Assembly (NCBI GenBank): GCA_963281155.1
Contig: CAUJLY010000002.1
Location: 2,356,001-2,420,000 of the forward strand
Length of the DNA: 64,000 nt
Reading direction: 5' to 3'
DNA from: Rhabditophanes sp. KR3021
Taxonomy: Eukaryota; Nematoda; Chromadorea; Rhabditida; Alloionematidae
Numbering within the stretch: position 1 is the first letter of the stretch; each line of letters starts with the position of its first letter. A program made the translations under genes and the position numbers. The notes under the pieces are model-generated. The model worked only from the letters and a program-made list of their open reading frames with translations, was not told the origin of the DNA and ran no database searches. Below, piece after piece: positions 1 through 12,648 of this stretch.

Positions 1-479
1 TGCTTTTTCAAGGTAAAATTAGGTGTTTTTTGATATCCAGGAACAGTTGCACTTAAAGAGATGGAGTACTTGATCTTTCCTTTCAAGCCTGCAAATGAAA
101 TAGGTGCATTTTTGGGTAAAGTAAATGAAAAAGGCCAAGAGTAAGCTCCAGCTTTTGTATCAGTAATCTTTTTGTCAGGTCTGCAGACCTCAAACTCCTT
201 ATGAATAACGATAATTGTGTTTTCATACTTTTGGAAGTTTTCTTTGGAATAAGCGTTTGAAACGTCTTTCCCAAGATCAGGCTTCTTCTTTGAAAATTGG
301 ACTTTGGAAGTTCCTCTAAGAGTAACACAAACAGTTGCAATTTCTAAATCCTTAGCCAACCTAGCGACAACATGGCCTGACAACTTCGAGCCAGGATAGA
401 TGTATTGTTCATTAGAAATACTCAAGTCAAAAGCATAAGGAATAACAGACTCATCGTCATGTATGGAAGGCGAAATCAT
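1..479 (-). CDS. Arrestin-domain protein, 5' part (cut by window edge)
   Basis: The frame is open from an ATG at 479 to position 1, about 159 codons, with no intron visible. The protein starts MISPSIHDDESVIPYAF and has the arrestin N-terminal fold pattern: a YPGSKLSGHVVARL strand pair, V-x-L-R-G-T-S, then PFSFTLP and GKIKYSISL, all typical of the ARRDC/alpha-arrestin N domain. Alpha-arrestins are cytosolic adaptors that bind membrane receptors and ubiquitin ligases. The arrestin C domain would lie left of the window. The next gene encodes another arrestin-domain protein in the same orientation, so this is probably a tandem pair. Subfamily not assigned. Confidence 0.8.
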   Translation of the reverse strand, partial: MISPSIHDDESVIPYAFDLSISNEQYIYPGSKLSGHVVARLAKDLEIATVCVTLRGTSKVQFSKKKPDLGKDVSNAYSKENFQKYENTIIVIHKEFEVCRPDKKITDTKAGAYSWPFSFTLPKNAPISFAGLKGKIKYSISLSATVPGYQKTPNFTLKK

Positions 480-1063
480 ATTAAATAAATGGGAAACCTA
501 CAGCTATGGTAGTAGCCTCGCAATGTTTTAATTTATGTATGAGGTGCATATTGTATATAAGTCAGGTAAGAACCACTTTTTTGACCAAAAAATGAATCAG
601 GTAATGGGTGAGGCACCCTATCAATGCATTACGAATACCAAAAAGTAGTAAAAAATATGTCATAACTTTGTTTATACTTTTCGAAATACCATTTTGCCTT
701 AGTCATGCCTTTTTATCCGAAAAACTGTATAATAAGGACATTTCTGGTAAGGGTAGCCAATTACTAATTTAAAGTAATATTTGTGTGGATGAATGGAGCT
801 TGACAAAAAGTAGCGAATTGTTCGCAAAACTACTTTGTATTGTTGTAAAAAGCAATATATAGCTTTCAACGCAAATCACCTTGTTACAAAGGAGGGTGAC
901 AAATGATTCGCATTAGTAATATATTATTATGGCTATTTTGTAAATATAAATTTTGCTATATATCATTCCGTGATATATCAAAAAATTGTTTATGATATTT
1001 TTGCATAACATATTTTATTTGAAGAAATTTACAAAAGTTAGAGAAGTTATGAATTGGAGAAAT
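480..1063. other. Intergenic, nothing recognised
   Basis: AT-rich spacer between the two arrestin-domain genes. It must contain the promoter of the left gene and the 3' end of the right one. No convincing coding frame or RNA gene was seen. Confidence 0.6.
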
Positions 1064-2567
1064 TTACTTTTCGTAGAACAAATATTTAGGTGTGAATTCC
1101 TTGGCATCCATTTCATCAAATCTAGCCTTGCCAAAGAAACTGTCTTTAAAAGTACATTTGAATTGGTTTGTTTGTTGTTCCGGTTCAGCTTTACTTTTCG
1201 AGGCGGATGACTTCTTACATTGTGAAAATTGTTCTTGGCCATCAAGTATAGGTTCAGTGCCAATCAAAATAGGAATATCAGCATTAATTGAACTGAAAAA
1301 TCTATTCGAAGAAGACAGACGTATCTTTATATAGAAGTTGACTTTTATGTATGTGCTCATAAATGATGGAGCAATTGAGGGCACTGAGATTGATATATTT
1401 TTTTCAAGGTCGGAATTGCAAGCAATATCCACACTTTCAGATAAACTTACTATAGTCCTTGATTCTGTTTTTTTGTCAGTTTCTTTTTTGCTTCTATTAT
1501 TTTTGAATTGGCTTGCCCTTTCAGCAATAAACAGGACATTTTCAATTAATTTAACATCAATTTTTTGGATTGTTTTTGATGTGTTGTTTTGAATTTTTAT
1601 CTGAATTGGAATTATTTCACCTGCCACATACCCTACAAACATAAAATAGGTAAATTTTTACAAAAACAAAAAATATAACGTTTACATCCACAATGAATTA
1701 CATAAAAAACCATCATGAAATATTTAAGTGACCATTATGTTTTCAACGACAGTATTATATTTGTATGTAATCTGTGCCTTACCTGCTTTTCTCAAATTAG
1801 TGGTAACTTTGATCATTCCATACTTGAAACAAATAAATCCCAATTCACGAGTCACTTCTTTGACAATATTCTTTTGGGCCTTTTCACTGGATGTAAGGTC
1901 CATAAAAGGGATGACAGAAAGATATGTCTTGACAATATGATCTAATTTCCAGGATCTGGTAATACGTGCTTTCAAATAGTATCGAATATGTCCAACTACA
2001 CCTTCGAACGTAGGAGGAATTTTATCTGGTATCTTAAACTCAAAACAATATTTGTGTGTTCCACTATTTAATGAAGTTTCTGTGCACAACTGGATCTCTT
2101 CATCTATATAGCTTTCTTCGCTAGAGAAAGGGTTAGGTTCTCTTCGAGGTTGATTGCTTCTTTGATGGTATTGCCGTGTAGTACGGGTCTCCCACACATG
2201 CCATTCGCACCTAGCTTTTCCTTGCAAAGATATGGTAACAGATTTGACTTTCAAGGTATCTTTTAAGACTAAACCGAGAGTTCCTTTAATTGTTTGGCCG
2301 GTTCTAAAGCAAGCATTTCCTTTTTCGATCTCAATGTAGCAATCTTCGAGACCTATCATAGTGAATAAAAATGAATATTAAAAAGGTATATGAATGAATA
2401 AATGAACACTTAAAAGTTTGAATAAAAAGTATTTGAAAGGCTTGTATAAATTATGATTCAAAAGAGACGTTACCTTTAGGATTTCCCGAAAGCGGCGCTA
2501 GGAATGCATCCAGTCCGACAGGTTTCATTAGCAAATGCATGTTCTTTCCTAAAGCACTTTTTTCCAT
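1064..2567 (-). CDS. Arrestin domain-containing protein (ARRDC-like)
   Basis: Three exons: 2567-2474, 2352-1783 and 1632-1064, joined in frame through GT-AG introns (phase 1 at both), giving about 410 aa, the usual ARRDC length. Exon 2 carries the N domain (CYIEIEKGNACFRTGQTIKG near its start, then VTISLQGKARCEWHVWE). Exon 3 opens with the C-domain signature YVAGEIIPIQIKIQN. Members are cytosolic adaptors linking cargo to trafficking and ubiquitin machinery. I see no PPxY motif, so ligase recruitment is not supported. An alternative start exists just upstream of exon 2 (ATG ATA GGT). It is tandem with the partial arrestin gene on its left. Confidence 0.85.
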
Positions 2568-5500
2568 AATTATTTAAATGGAGAGAGACTCAAAAATATA
2601 AATATTTAAACGGACTTGCATAAAAATGAATTGCCTCATAATATTAAAGGTAAATAAAGCAAGGAAAGTCTAAATATAAATTTGTGTATAAATATTTTAA
2701 TAATAAAAAAGAGAGAATTTAGCTTATCCTTTTAACTAGACTTCATCAATCGCAACTTTTTTAAACGGCAGTTCTTTGAGCAATTTCGGAAATAGATGTT
2801 GGTACCAAAATTATGCACCTGGAAAGAGATATTTTATTTTGACAAAAAAGTCCATTATGGCTTAAAAAGTAATGTCAAGTGAAGTGGAAAGTGGCAAATA
2901 AAACATATGTTTTGGATTGAGAGAGAAAAATCTTTTATAGAAATGAATAATTTTTGTTTTGACAAAAGTTAATTAAGAAAGTTATCATAATAATGAGGAT
3001 AAAAGAAACCACCGGAGACTCATTTAAAATTTATAATTTCCATTAAAATGGTTACATGGCTGCATTATTGGGCAAAACAAATAAAAACATCCTTCAATAA
3101 GAATCATCTGAAATTAATGGACATGATACTTACAATAGTTACAATACATATTACATATTTACAATAAAAATGTAAGTTTTGAAGTAATTTATTTTTTGAG
3201 AAAAAGATAGCAAAATAAAAATAGCGACAAATATTATTTTATCCTTGGTATATGAGAATGTTTTAAAAAATTAAATAAATACTTTATCTAATTTTGGGGG
3301 TTGTGGCACCTCTTTTCTGTAGTTTACTTCTGAACCAAGATAAATACACATATATCTATATATTTCTACTCGCCAATAAATCTATCTTATCTTTTTTTGA
3401 TAGTAAAAAATAAATACACATCTTAGTTGCTTGTACTTTCAATGTATATTTAGTTCAACTTAATTATATGTGTGCTAGAAGAAGGCAAGACTTAATCAAG
3501 AAGATTGAACAGGGTATCAGTATATGTTTTTAAATACTTGTTTGGAGACTCTTTAAAATTGGTGCTTGTAATATTATTGAGGGAATTTCGTGCTTTTAGT
3601 GTATTTGGTGTATTTGATATATTTTGTGAGTATTTCTGTATATTATACTTTTTTATCTAGTCAATCTCTTTGAGAACCTAATTTTATTCATTAACTACAA
3701 GGATATTTATATGTCAATATAAACATATATATGGCATCATTTTGAACATTTTTAAATTACTTTTTAATCAAAAGATAGATATAAATATTTTGTGCTTCTT
3801 TTTTGACTCCAATTGTAAAAGTAAAAATGTTTATTATTTGATGGTTAAAGGTTAGACGTATGTTGGTGAAGGGTGGAACAAATATATCATTAACTCTGGA
3901 GAGATATAAAAAATTGGAAGCAGATTTTAATGAACTTTTAATTACGAGTACAGGAAGTGCAAAAATTGCTGGAAACTATATTTTATGGAACATTTAAATT
4001 ATTGGTCATGAGTAAGATGTTTGTTCAAAGTCTAACTTAATTAAAACAGAAATTTTTGGTAAATAGTGGAATGCAAAATTGGTGTGTTTTCAAGATCACT
4101 AATATATATTGAAATATGTTAACTCCAAAAATGGTAATGAAGGATGTTAAATTAAAATATGGTAATGAAGATGCAACATTTTAATTAAATTGTTTGATCA
4201 AAAGAAAGTTCAATAATCAAAAAATCTATCGTAAACATTTTCTTTATTTGCATTTGGAGTAGATTAAAAAATCATATCGTTTTATATTTTTACTAGTTAT
4301 CATTCTTAAAGCTTTTTTCATTTGGATGACTTTTTAATGTAATAAATTGTTTTTTATTTATGCATTTATGATGGTGTAAGGAATTACTAAATTGTTGATT
4401 GAAATTGTATATTTATTTGTTTGTAGAAAGAACAAAGATTTGAGGAATTGATACTGAGGATTTAATCCTTTTTGCAATTATAACCACAAGAAGACTTTAT
4501 TGTTTTTCCTAATAAAATTTTTGAAAGCTCAACTGACTATGTCAATTTGGCTTCTTGAAACAAACTTTCCATGTAATTTTAATCTGGTCAACATACGTCT
4601 CATTTTTTCAATAATTGAAACAATAACACATTCGTATCAAATTTTAACATCATACAAATTAATTAATCTCTTTTTTTGACAAAACATCATCAACGCCATC
4701 CTTCTTGTAATTAAATTTTTTCCGCTTCCTAGTATATGCCATTATTAACTAAATACCCTTTGTAAAAAGATTATCAAGGCACGGTATAACTTTATTTTGT
4801 TCTTCATTGCACATTTAGAGGGTATATGCACTGGGGCAAAAGCTTAATTTGTCATGGTTAGGGACAATACATTAAAATTATTATTTAGAATACAGATATA
4901 ACCATCCACACTTACACCTCTTCATTGAGATCCTAATATTATCCTTTTGCAGGGTAAATGTATTTAACAAAACATTTATTTATGTAATTTCAGACTTTTC
5001 ATAATAAATTCATGGCAGTATTTTTATAGTACATCCTAGCCATTGTGTCAAGAGGATAATACTTTTATTTTGACTAGCCAAGTATCTTGTTCATCATAAC
5101 AATGTTAGAATAAATTATGACGTTAAAAACATGATCCTCATGTATCTTTTCGCTCAAATTAATTAAACTTTTCCAACAAAATATTTTGATTATTTAAAGG
5201 TTTTCGAGATACAAACATTGACATTCTATCAAATAAACATGTCAAAAGGTTATCTTCTTTTAAGGCAATTATCAATTCAGAGACAGTGCATTTCATGTTT
5301 AACGTATCAATTTGTAATTAGGCGCTACGTGCACCTATTCCACAACTTGCTTATTTTAAGGCAGATGTTTTCGCGAAATGTTTACCCATACTTCCTGACC
5401 AATTAAAAAAAGCATAAAACACCCAAAAATACGGCTTATATAGCTTGATAGGGCAATTATTTTTTCAAACTCAAGTACCCGCTCTCGCTTTTTTGACATA

Positions 5501-6866
5501 TTAGTAATTACACTTAATGGGCCTCAGCTTATTAAAAATAATAATTTTTTTCGTTCTCTAATAAACGGTGCATGTTTAAAAATTGCGAGAGCGTGAAGTA
5601 ATGTACTATTAATGGTGTATGTGCATTCTCGTCTACAAATTATTTTTGCCTTTTACTTTCCTAATTAGTGAGTTAAGAAGCTTATCATAATTAATGTGGA
5701 TTAAGACCTTTTTCTCGACACTAATTGCATCATTTCTGATATGGAATATGTTTTTTATTTATTCACATTTATCTTGTCATTTTTTAAACAATAACTTTTT
5801 GGAGTACCTCATTAAAAATAATATTAATAGCCATTTCAAAAGAAAGAAAAAGTGTTCAAATAAATCAAATAAAAGTATCCAAAACGCAATATGCTGAGTT
5901 AATTTGTATGGTACACGTATATAGTCGTTAAAATTGCGTGATAGCTAAATAGGATTTTTTATCAAACAAAATAACCTATTTCAGTATTAGATTGCGTTTT
6001 GTTTTTTGCTCTGATATCATCACCTTATTATTAAAAATGGAAAAAATTGTTATTGCTATTATTCATAACCAAAGGTACCTTTCAATGATACAAATGCAAA
6101 TTTTGTTACGTTTACATTACAACAAACCACATTCGATCATTTCCAAATGCAAAAATAAATTATTAACACACATTTATAAAATAAGCCAATTATTGGTTTG
6201 CATAACGATATTAATTAAATATGTAAAGTTTCTTTCAAAGTTCAGTCTTTAACGCTACCCCCGTGAGAATCCAAAGCTTATGCCATTTTCTGGCAAATTA
6301 ATATGACTTCTTTAAACAAGTACAGAAGTTCCTGCTTTTTAAACCCTAATAAACATCTACTTTGTATAAATTCAGTTTCAAAAAAGGCCTACATTAAGAC
6401 ACTTTTAGGATGAACTTAAAGTTAAATATCAACATCCTTTCTAACTTTTCTAAAATTATATTAATATCTTTATCAACACTTTTTTGTTAAACACAGTGCA
6501 TTCACATAATTGATAATATTGTGCACGCATATTACCATTTGCATTAATAAATCTAAGTTTATTTAATATCAAAATGTTGTGTCTTTTTTGGGAGGTTTTA
6601 GGGCATACCCTATTAAGATTGCCTCTTTTATTAGATGACTTATGAGGTGACAGCAAATCGGTTGTTGCATTATCATTGCTATTACTTATTATTATGGGTT
6701 TTACTTTAAAAGGGCAAACTAGAAACCCTTTCACTCTGAGTTATTATTTTCATTCCGTTTTTTGAGATCATTAAATTATTCTTTAGCAAATAGATAAAAT
6801 ATCAGTTGTGAAATAAAAATATAATATGTTAATTCTGCAATAATACGAATAATATTTTAGCTAATA
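2568..6866. other. Gene-poor AT-rich stretch (4.3 kb)
   Basis: Several short open frames exist (for example 5218-5406, 5694-5897 and 5992-6252 on plus), but their composition is that of random AT-rich DNA and none shows a domain. A 45-aa frame at 3860-3997 begins MLVKGGTNISLTLERY and looks slightly more protein-like. A 12-base inverted match (CAACATACGTCT) links about 3855 and about 4590. No tRNA or rRNA seen. Confidence 0.55.
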
Positions 6867-8165
6867 ATGGAACTGGAGCCACCACAACCTATTTTATCTG
6901 ATTACATTGAGATATGCATGTTGATTGGGATGTTTATTCTTGGAGGACCGATAAACCTTGCAGCTTACTCAAAGGTAAACTTAGGTAGTGACAGAACGTT
7001 TTAATTATACTAGAATCATTTCCAGAACTTTGAAAAAGATTACGTCACTCGGCTTGATGTTTTAAAACGTCATCTCAATTTGTCAGACCTGTTGATTTTG
7101 TTTATCTATGTTCCTTCCAGAACTTGTTGGCTGTTAACCTACGATTTTCGAGGGGGAAATCTTCTTTGCAAGTTACTTAAATATTCACATACTTTTTCAT
7201 TTCAAATTTCATCGAATGTAATCGTTGTGATTGCGATTGATAGACTACTGTCAATTATTTCACCTATAAACTTATCCTCAAACGAGGCAATCAAAAGGAC
7301 AAAAAAGATGCTAGTGGTTGCCTGGTTACTAGCTGGCATTTCTTCACTTCCTCAGCTTTTTGTTTGGCAAGAACATCTAGCTTATGAGAAGGAACATTGG
7401 TGTCAATGTTTGACAAGATGGGAAATTCGCAAAATGGATATACTTAAGATGAATACTTCATTGGTGAATGAGGATATAGTTAAAGAATTTGAGTACTTAA
7501 CTTGGAGTGAGAATGCTTATCTCATATTTCATGTCTTAGCAACGTTCTGGATCCCAATTTCTGTTATATGTATTTGTTATTTATTTGTTTCAAGCTGGCT
7601 TTACTTTAATACGAAGCCATTAAATATTTATGTAGGAAGTGGATGTAGTGTCAAAACACAGTCCACTAAATTATCCAGCAGTGGTGATGGCGGTCTTTCG
7701 AAGGCACTGTTGCCCTCTAAAAAAGTTTCTGAAAGAAAGGAATCTATTTCATATCCGGCAAATGAGGAAAATACAAACTCTTACTCAGACACTAGTACTG
7801 TTGACTCTACAAGAAACTTCAAAACAAGCAAGAAGAATAAGCAAAAATCTCATTCAGATGCTTATAAAAACATTGAAGTTGGTCGAACCATCTTCAATTC
7901 CAGTACTTATCGCGATACAATTACCAGAAGTAAAACAATGAAAGTTTCTTTCCTTCTTATAACAGCTTATTTTATCTGTTGGCTTCCATATAACATTATG
8001 AGCTTGATTAGATTCGCCTACCCTTATCATTTTTCTAATTATGCAATTCAATTTCACTGTTTATATGGATTAATTGTTCTCAACTCAGTCATCAATCCAT
8101 TCTTATATGGGCTATTCAACAACAATGTAACGTCAATTACAAAACTTTTCCGGTCTTGTCTATGA
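6867..8165 (+). CDS. Neuropeptide GPCR of the GnRH/AKH/corazonin/ACP receptor group
   Basis: Two exons, 6867-6974 and 7026-8165 (51-nt GT-AG intron, phase 0), encode about 415 aa. Seven-helix features are visible: TM1 with GGPINLAAY; TM2 NLSDLLILFIYVPSR; the extracellular WLLTYDFRGGNLLCK with the TM3 cysteine, followed by HTFSFQISSNVIVVIAIDR, close to GnRH/AKH receptors; TM4 SLPQLFVW; TM6 FLLITAYFICWLPYN; TM7 NSVINPFLYG. The E/DRY position reads DRL. The extracellular N-terminus is only about 11 residues and the third intracellular loop is long and Ser/Lys-rich. It acts at the plasma membrane and probably couples to Gq as relatives do. Which of the AKH, ACP or corazonin branches it belongs to cannot be settled by eye. 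Confidence 0.85.
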
Positions 8166-8661
8166 TCCTATTAGTTTAATTTTAATTATAAGATATTTTA
8201 AATAATTAGTTGCCAATTCTTTTGATGTACATATTTACAAACTATTTAAAATAAATTTATTTGTGTGAGTAAAGATCAAGTCAAAAGTGGCACCCACTCG
8301 TTTGAAAAAATTTCTCTGTCTCTTCATTCAAATCATCTCTCTAGCAATAATAGAACCGACTAACTTAATGTTGTCGTATCATTTTGTTTTTAACGAAAAG
8401 CCTGAACATTCATATTAATAACATCAACGGCTTTTGTTAAAGAAGAGAGGTCTTTGTGATTAAAGGTTCTACACACTCTGTTGATGGGAATAATGAATTT
8501 GCTCATTTTATATTTATACAATTGTTAAGAAATATTGATTGTTTGTTTGGTATTGTTATAAAGAATAGTTTGTTGGTTATTGCGTGCTATTATAAAATCA
8601 TACTGATAACTATTTATTTGTATTTATTTCCTTATAGATTAGACAATAAAACATACTAAAG
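8166..8661. other. Intergenic between GPCR and RSU1
   Basis: About 500 nt of AT-rich DNA. A 67-codon frame at 8456-8659 ends just before the RSU1 start, but it looks like 5' UTR rather than a gene. Nothing else recognised. Confidence 0.55.
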
Positions 8662-10024
8662 ATGGGTAAAATTGAAAGATTCAAGGACGCTGATGGTAAC
8701 GAAGTTATTGAGTGCGTCGACAGAAACATTACCTCAATCTTTGAACTTCAAGTTGATTGTAAGTTTGCTAATATCTTGGTAAATAAATAACTTTTTTATA
8801 GTCTCGGCTGATCATGTAACACGTTTAACATTATCCCACAACAAAATCACAATGATCCCAGCAGAAATAGCCCAAGTATGCTTTTATTAAAATTAAAAGG
8901 GGAGCAAAATATTATTAAATTATTCATCAATAGAGTCATCTTGAGTTTAAACATCTTTTGGCTAAAATGTCAGCTACTGCACGTGCATTGACAGTATTGA
9001 GCAAATAGACGTCTGGCATGGATCATTTGCCGTAAGCACAATTAGTGATTTTATGCTTGAATCTTTCCATTAAAATGAATTCAAAATTTTAAGTTAATTA
9101 TTTAGTAAGCACTTTAAGCTTAGGATGGAGAGTTTCAGCTGGGTGGTTCTTTATCTGGTCCATTGTTGACTCTTTCTGTCGAACAAATTTTAATTCTGTA
9201 TAGTGTTATTATACTTTTGCAAATGTTTATCAAGTACATAAATAACGACAACAAATGTAAAAGTAACTAATATTCAAAATTCAAAAAATGTTTTTTTAAA
9301 AAGAAGCTTTGTTATAAATTCTCCCTAAAATTTACACTTTTACAAACAATATATAATTAATTCGAAAATTCTTTAGTTAACTTCGTTGGTTGATTTAAAT
9401 TTATGGAACAATCAAATCACCGAAATTCCACCACAACTTTCCACCTTACCAAATCTGAAGATCCTAAATGTGGGTATGAACAAATTAGACAAATTGCCCA
9501 AAGGTTTTGGTAACTTCCCATCTCTCGAAATTCTTGACTTAACATACAACAATTTGTCTGGAACTTCTTTGCCCGGAAATTTCTTTTTCATCAAAACATT
9601 GAGAGCTCTTTATTTGGGAGACAATGACTTCGAAACATTTCCAGCGGACATATGTGAATTGACCAATTTACAAATTTTGGTTCTACGTGAAAATGATCTC
9701 GTCGAGCTGCCACCACAAATAGCCCAACTAAGAAAATTAAAGGAATTGCACGTTCAAGGCAATAGACTTCAAGTCATTCCCCCTGAAATAGGAGGTCTTG
9801 ACTTACTTGGAGAGAAAAGAGTATTGAGAGTCGAATCTAACCCATGGATTGACACAATCAGAAATGCTCTTATGCAAGCTGGCAACAAAGGTTTCATGAA
9901 TTACATCAATTCCGAAAATTATAGAAACTTCTACCAAACCCAACTAAGTACTATTGGAAATTTACCACCTAAAGTTAATAAGGACAAGAAGATTAGTAGA
10001 GCTGGTGTTGTTAAGGCTTGTTAA
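8662..10024 (+). CDS. RSU1: Ras suppressor protein 1 (leucine-rich repeat, IPP complex)
   Basis: Exons 8662-8758, 8802-8875 and 9377-10024 join in frame to about 272 aa, against about 277 in mammals. Tandem 23-residue LRRs run through most of the protein (LTSLVDLNLWNNQITEIPPQ, TLRALYLGDNDFETFP, LQILVLRENDLVELP). They are followed by the RSU1-specific tail with the NPW motif and a basic end (KDKKISR). RSU1 binds PINCH in the ILK-PINCH-parvin complex at integrin adhesions. The second intron (501 nt) is about ten times longer than most here. An AATAAA signal lies at 10037-10042. Orthology is very likely. Confidence 0.93.
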
Positions 10025-10554
10025 TATTCTATCTTTAATAAAGTGATTAAATATATCTATTCTTCTATTTGAATTTGTTAAGACGAAGCATAAATTGGTT
10101 GTGTCTATAAATGTATAAAAAATATTGCTTTTCTTTCCAGAGTATTTGTATTAGTCACCAATTATTTGCATAACTACATTTATTTTTATCAATCTAAATA
10201 TGCAAGGTTTAAAAGTTCCAAAAAGTAACAGTTTGTTAAAAGGTTGAACAAAAATTCATACTTCTTTGCTCAAACCCGTACTTGACAATAACTAACGACA
10301 CATTTATTAGTCAAAGTAAGACTGATTTTGCAAGCAAAGTCATTAATGTAAATAGTAGAGAAATAAGCGTAGAAACATAAAATATAATAACCTTAAGTTC
10401 TAATTATACAACATATACGCATCTAAATTCTCCACTTTCTAATAACTTCATAATGATAGATCCAAAAATAGAATGAGCGGTCGCCACCTTTTGGAGACCA
10501 CTTCATCATGCCACCCTTATTTATTTCGCCATTACATACGACTGACCCCTTATT

Positions 10555-10612
10555 TTAACCGCTTTACTCTTTATAGATAAAGTGACCGCTTTATTAAGAG
10601 ATTCAGAATCTC
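10555..10612. repeat. Clustered short palindromes beside the relic element
   Basis: A nine-base direct repeat ACCGCTTTA occurs at 10558 and 10585. Between the copies is the palindrome CTTTAT-AG-ATAAAG (10569-10582), and just after is GAGATTC-A-GAATCTC (10598-10612). The block lies within the otherwise empty stretch 10025-10788, just left of the decayed coding relic. It may belong to that element's flank; no function can be assigned. Confidence 0.4.
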
Positions 10613-10788
10613 ACCCATTTCGCTTCTAATAGATTTGGTAATCTAGTCTTTGCGTTCTTCTATTCTCTGGGTATACGCTAAATACTTATTCTTACTCTTT
10701 AATCAACTAATCAATGTTCCCGTATTTAGTTAATTTCGTGTTTTTTAATCAATTTATGTAGTTTTTATCAAATATTGTGGTTTTTAGG

Positions 10789-12560
10789 ACAAGATTAAAG
10801 AAAACGGCTGCAAGTTTAATCGAAAGAACTTTGGATGGAGAGTTGAAAAATACTCTTAAAGGAATTGTTAGCGATGTACAAAGATGGGATCGTTTATTGT
10901 TTCAAAGAAGAAAGTGAAAGTTGTGTTTGATATTGGGGAAAGTCAAAAAATAAAAAGGGTGCAGTGCATAGAAGGCCTGATGCGCATTTTTTACCGTCTT
11001 TCCTTGATCTCGTTTGTAGTAAAAGAAGTGTGATAATAAATGCCGAGCAGCATGTGATAAAGTCAAGTGGGTTAAGGAGTGCGAAGAATATGGAATAAGT
11101 ATTGAATGTTCAATTTTTCATGTAGGTGGTGCGTGTGAGGATCTAGAAATGTTGGTTATTGATAAAGGAAAGAATATTGAAGGAAATGTCTACTTTAATG
11201 TAAAAGGAGGCATAAAATCTTTATTTTTATTAAAGCCTCACGCTATGGAGTTTAAGGATTTATGTGCTGAAGCATATCGTCATCTTCACCCACAGCAAGG
11301 AAAGTGGCAAATGGACAAAGAATTTAGTTGATGAAAGGAGAGAAATCAAAAAAAGATTCCAACAGATTACAGTCACTGGAAGAACCTAAAAGATGCCGAG
11401 AGTTTGCTAGCTGCTTACAAGAATGAAGTTGGGTTTAAAGAATATGATGGGAAAAGTCGAATCACCTCCTTATAATTACTATTTCACAGAACTTGACTCC
11501 TGCAAGTCCTTGAATGAGGCGATAGATGGAGCGAGAATTCCCCAACTCTATCATCATTTGGAGATGCTTTTTATCATGGATCATCTAAATCTAGTTTGTT
11601 CGATGGCGGCAATGTGCATGTTCGTGTTAAAAGTGAATTTCGGCCATATTCTATCAATAAGGCATGCCCAAAGACATTGATTATCAATCAATTTAAAGGT
11701 AAGTATCAAACTGAATAATTTAATAAAAATTATTTAGATACTGGTGAATGTCAGAATGCTAGCCCGGGTGAATCTTTTGGATATTTGAATGTTTTAACGA
11801 AGAAACAAAGGAAGTTGTTGGCCGAAGCTGTTGTGCAGGATTTAATCGATAATGGACAATGGTCTGCTTATGTGTTTGGAAAAGTGAGAAAAAAGGAAGA
11901 ATAAATCTAATTTGCCTGTTGAAGATCAAGACTCAGACTCGGATGATGAATTGGATTCTGAACTTCTCGCTAGTCTGCAACGCCGAGAAAAAATAAGGAA
12001 CTATGAAGTTGCTTGTTATGACGCAAATAAAGAAAAACTCGCAACTGCTAGGGAAAGAAAGGAAGGAATTAGCTGAATCTGCAAAAAACAAGAATGCCGA
12101 AGAGTTGAATGATATTGAAAAGCATGCCCTGAAAAGAGATGATGCTGTTAGGGCAAGTAATAAGAAATGCTATCCCAAAAATAGAGAATCAAGGATAGCC
12201 AGATGTTCTGCTAGAAACAAGAGACTTATAGAATCTGCACAGGCAGCAGATAAATTATGGTCAAAAGATTGGGAGGAACATCATTTAGTTGCGATGAGAA
12301 CCAGGCAATCCAAAAATGCGAGTCAAAATAAAAGAACAGAGTTATCAGATGATGAAAAATTAAAGAAAAAGAACGCGAAACCTAATCGTTAATAATATTT
12401 GGGACCTTACTATTTTCTTATGCTTTTTTAATAAATAGTTTTTTGTTCCAGACACCAAGAGAGGTTTGGACAGAAAGAGACAAACAAGAGAATGTATTAC
12501 AAGATAACATGCTTTATTGGGTATAAAATGACATATAAATAGTAAATAGACATAGTAAAA
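10789..12560 (+). pseudogene. Decayed intron-bearing coding relic, family unknown
   Basis: Protein-like segments follow one another in shifting plus frames. About 11036-11331 contains CDNKCRAACDKVKWVKECEE and ends KWQMDKEFS. About 11560-11699 contains FYHGSSKSSLFDGGNVHV. From 11736 comes ECQNASPGESFGYLNVLTKK, after an apparent 37-nt GT-AG intron (11700-11736). A charged segment 11912-12392 contains DQDSDSDDELDSELL and NRESRIARCSARNKR. A last piece after an acceptor at about 12450 reads TPREVWTERDKQENV. Frameshifts and stops separate the parts, so it is broken. Introns argue against a simple retrocopy. I do not recognise the family; a dead transposon or a duplicated host gene are both possible. 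Confidence 0.45.
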
Positions 12561-12648
12561 TATAAATAACATAATATGAATATAATCATGTAATAATTAT
12601 AAGAATATAGCTGAAACAAATTTCAAATTTTAATAAGAACAAAAGATA

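Noticed and set aside
5218..6252. Three plus-strand frames of 62-86 codons
   Set aside because: Composition is that of random AT-rich DNA (many Ile, Asn, Lys, Phe); no domain, splice context or signal peptide is convincing.
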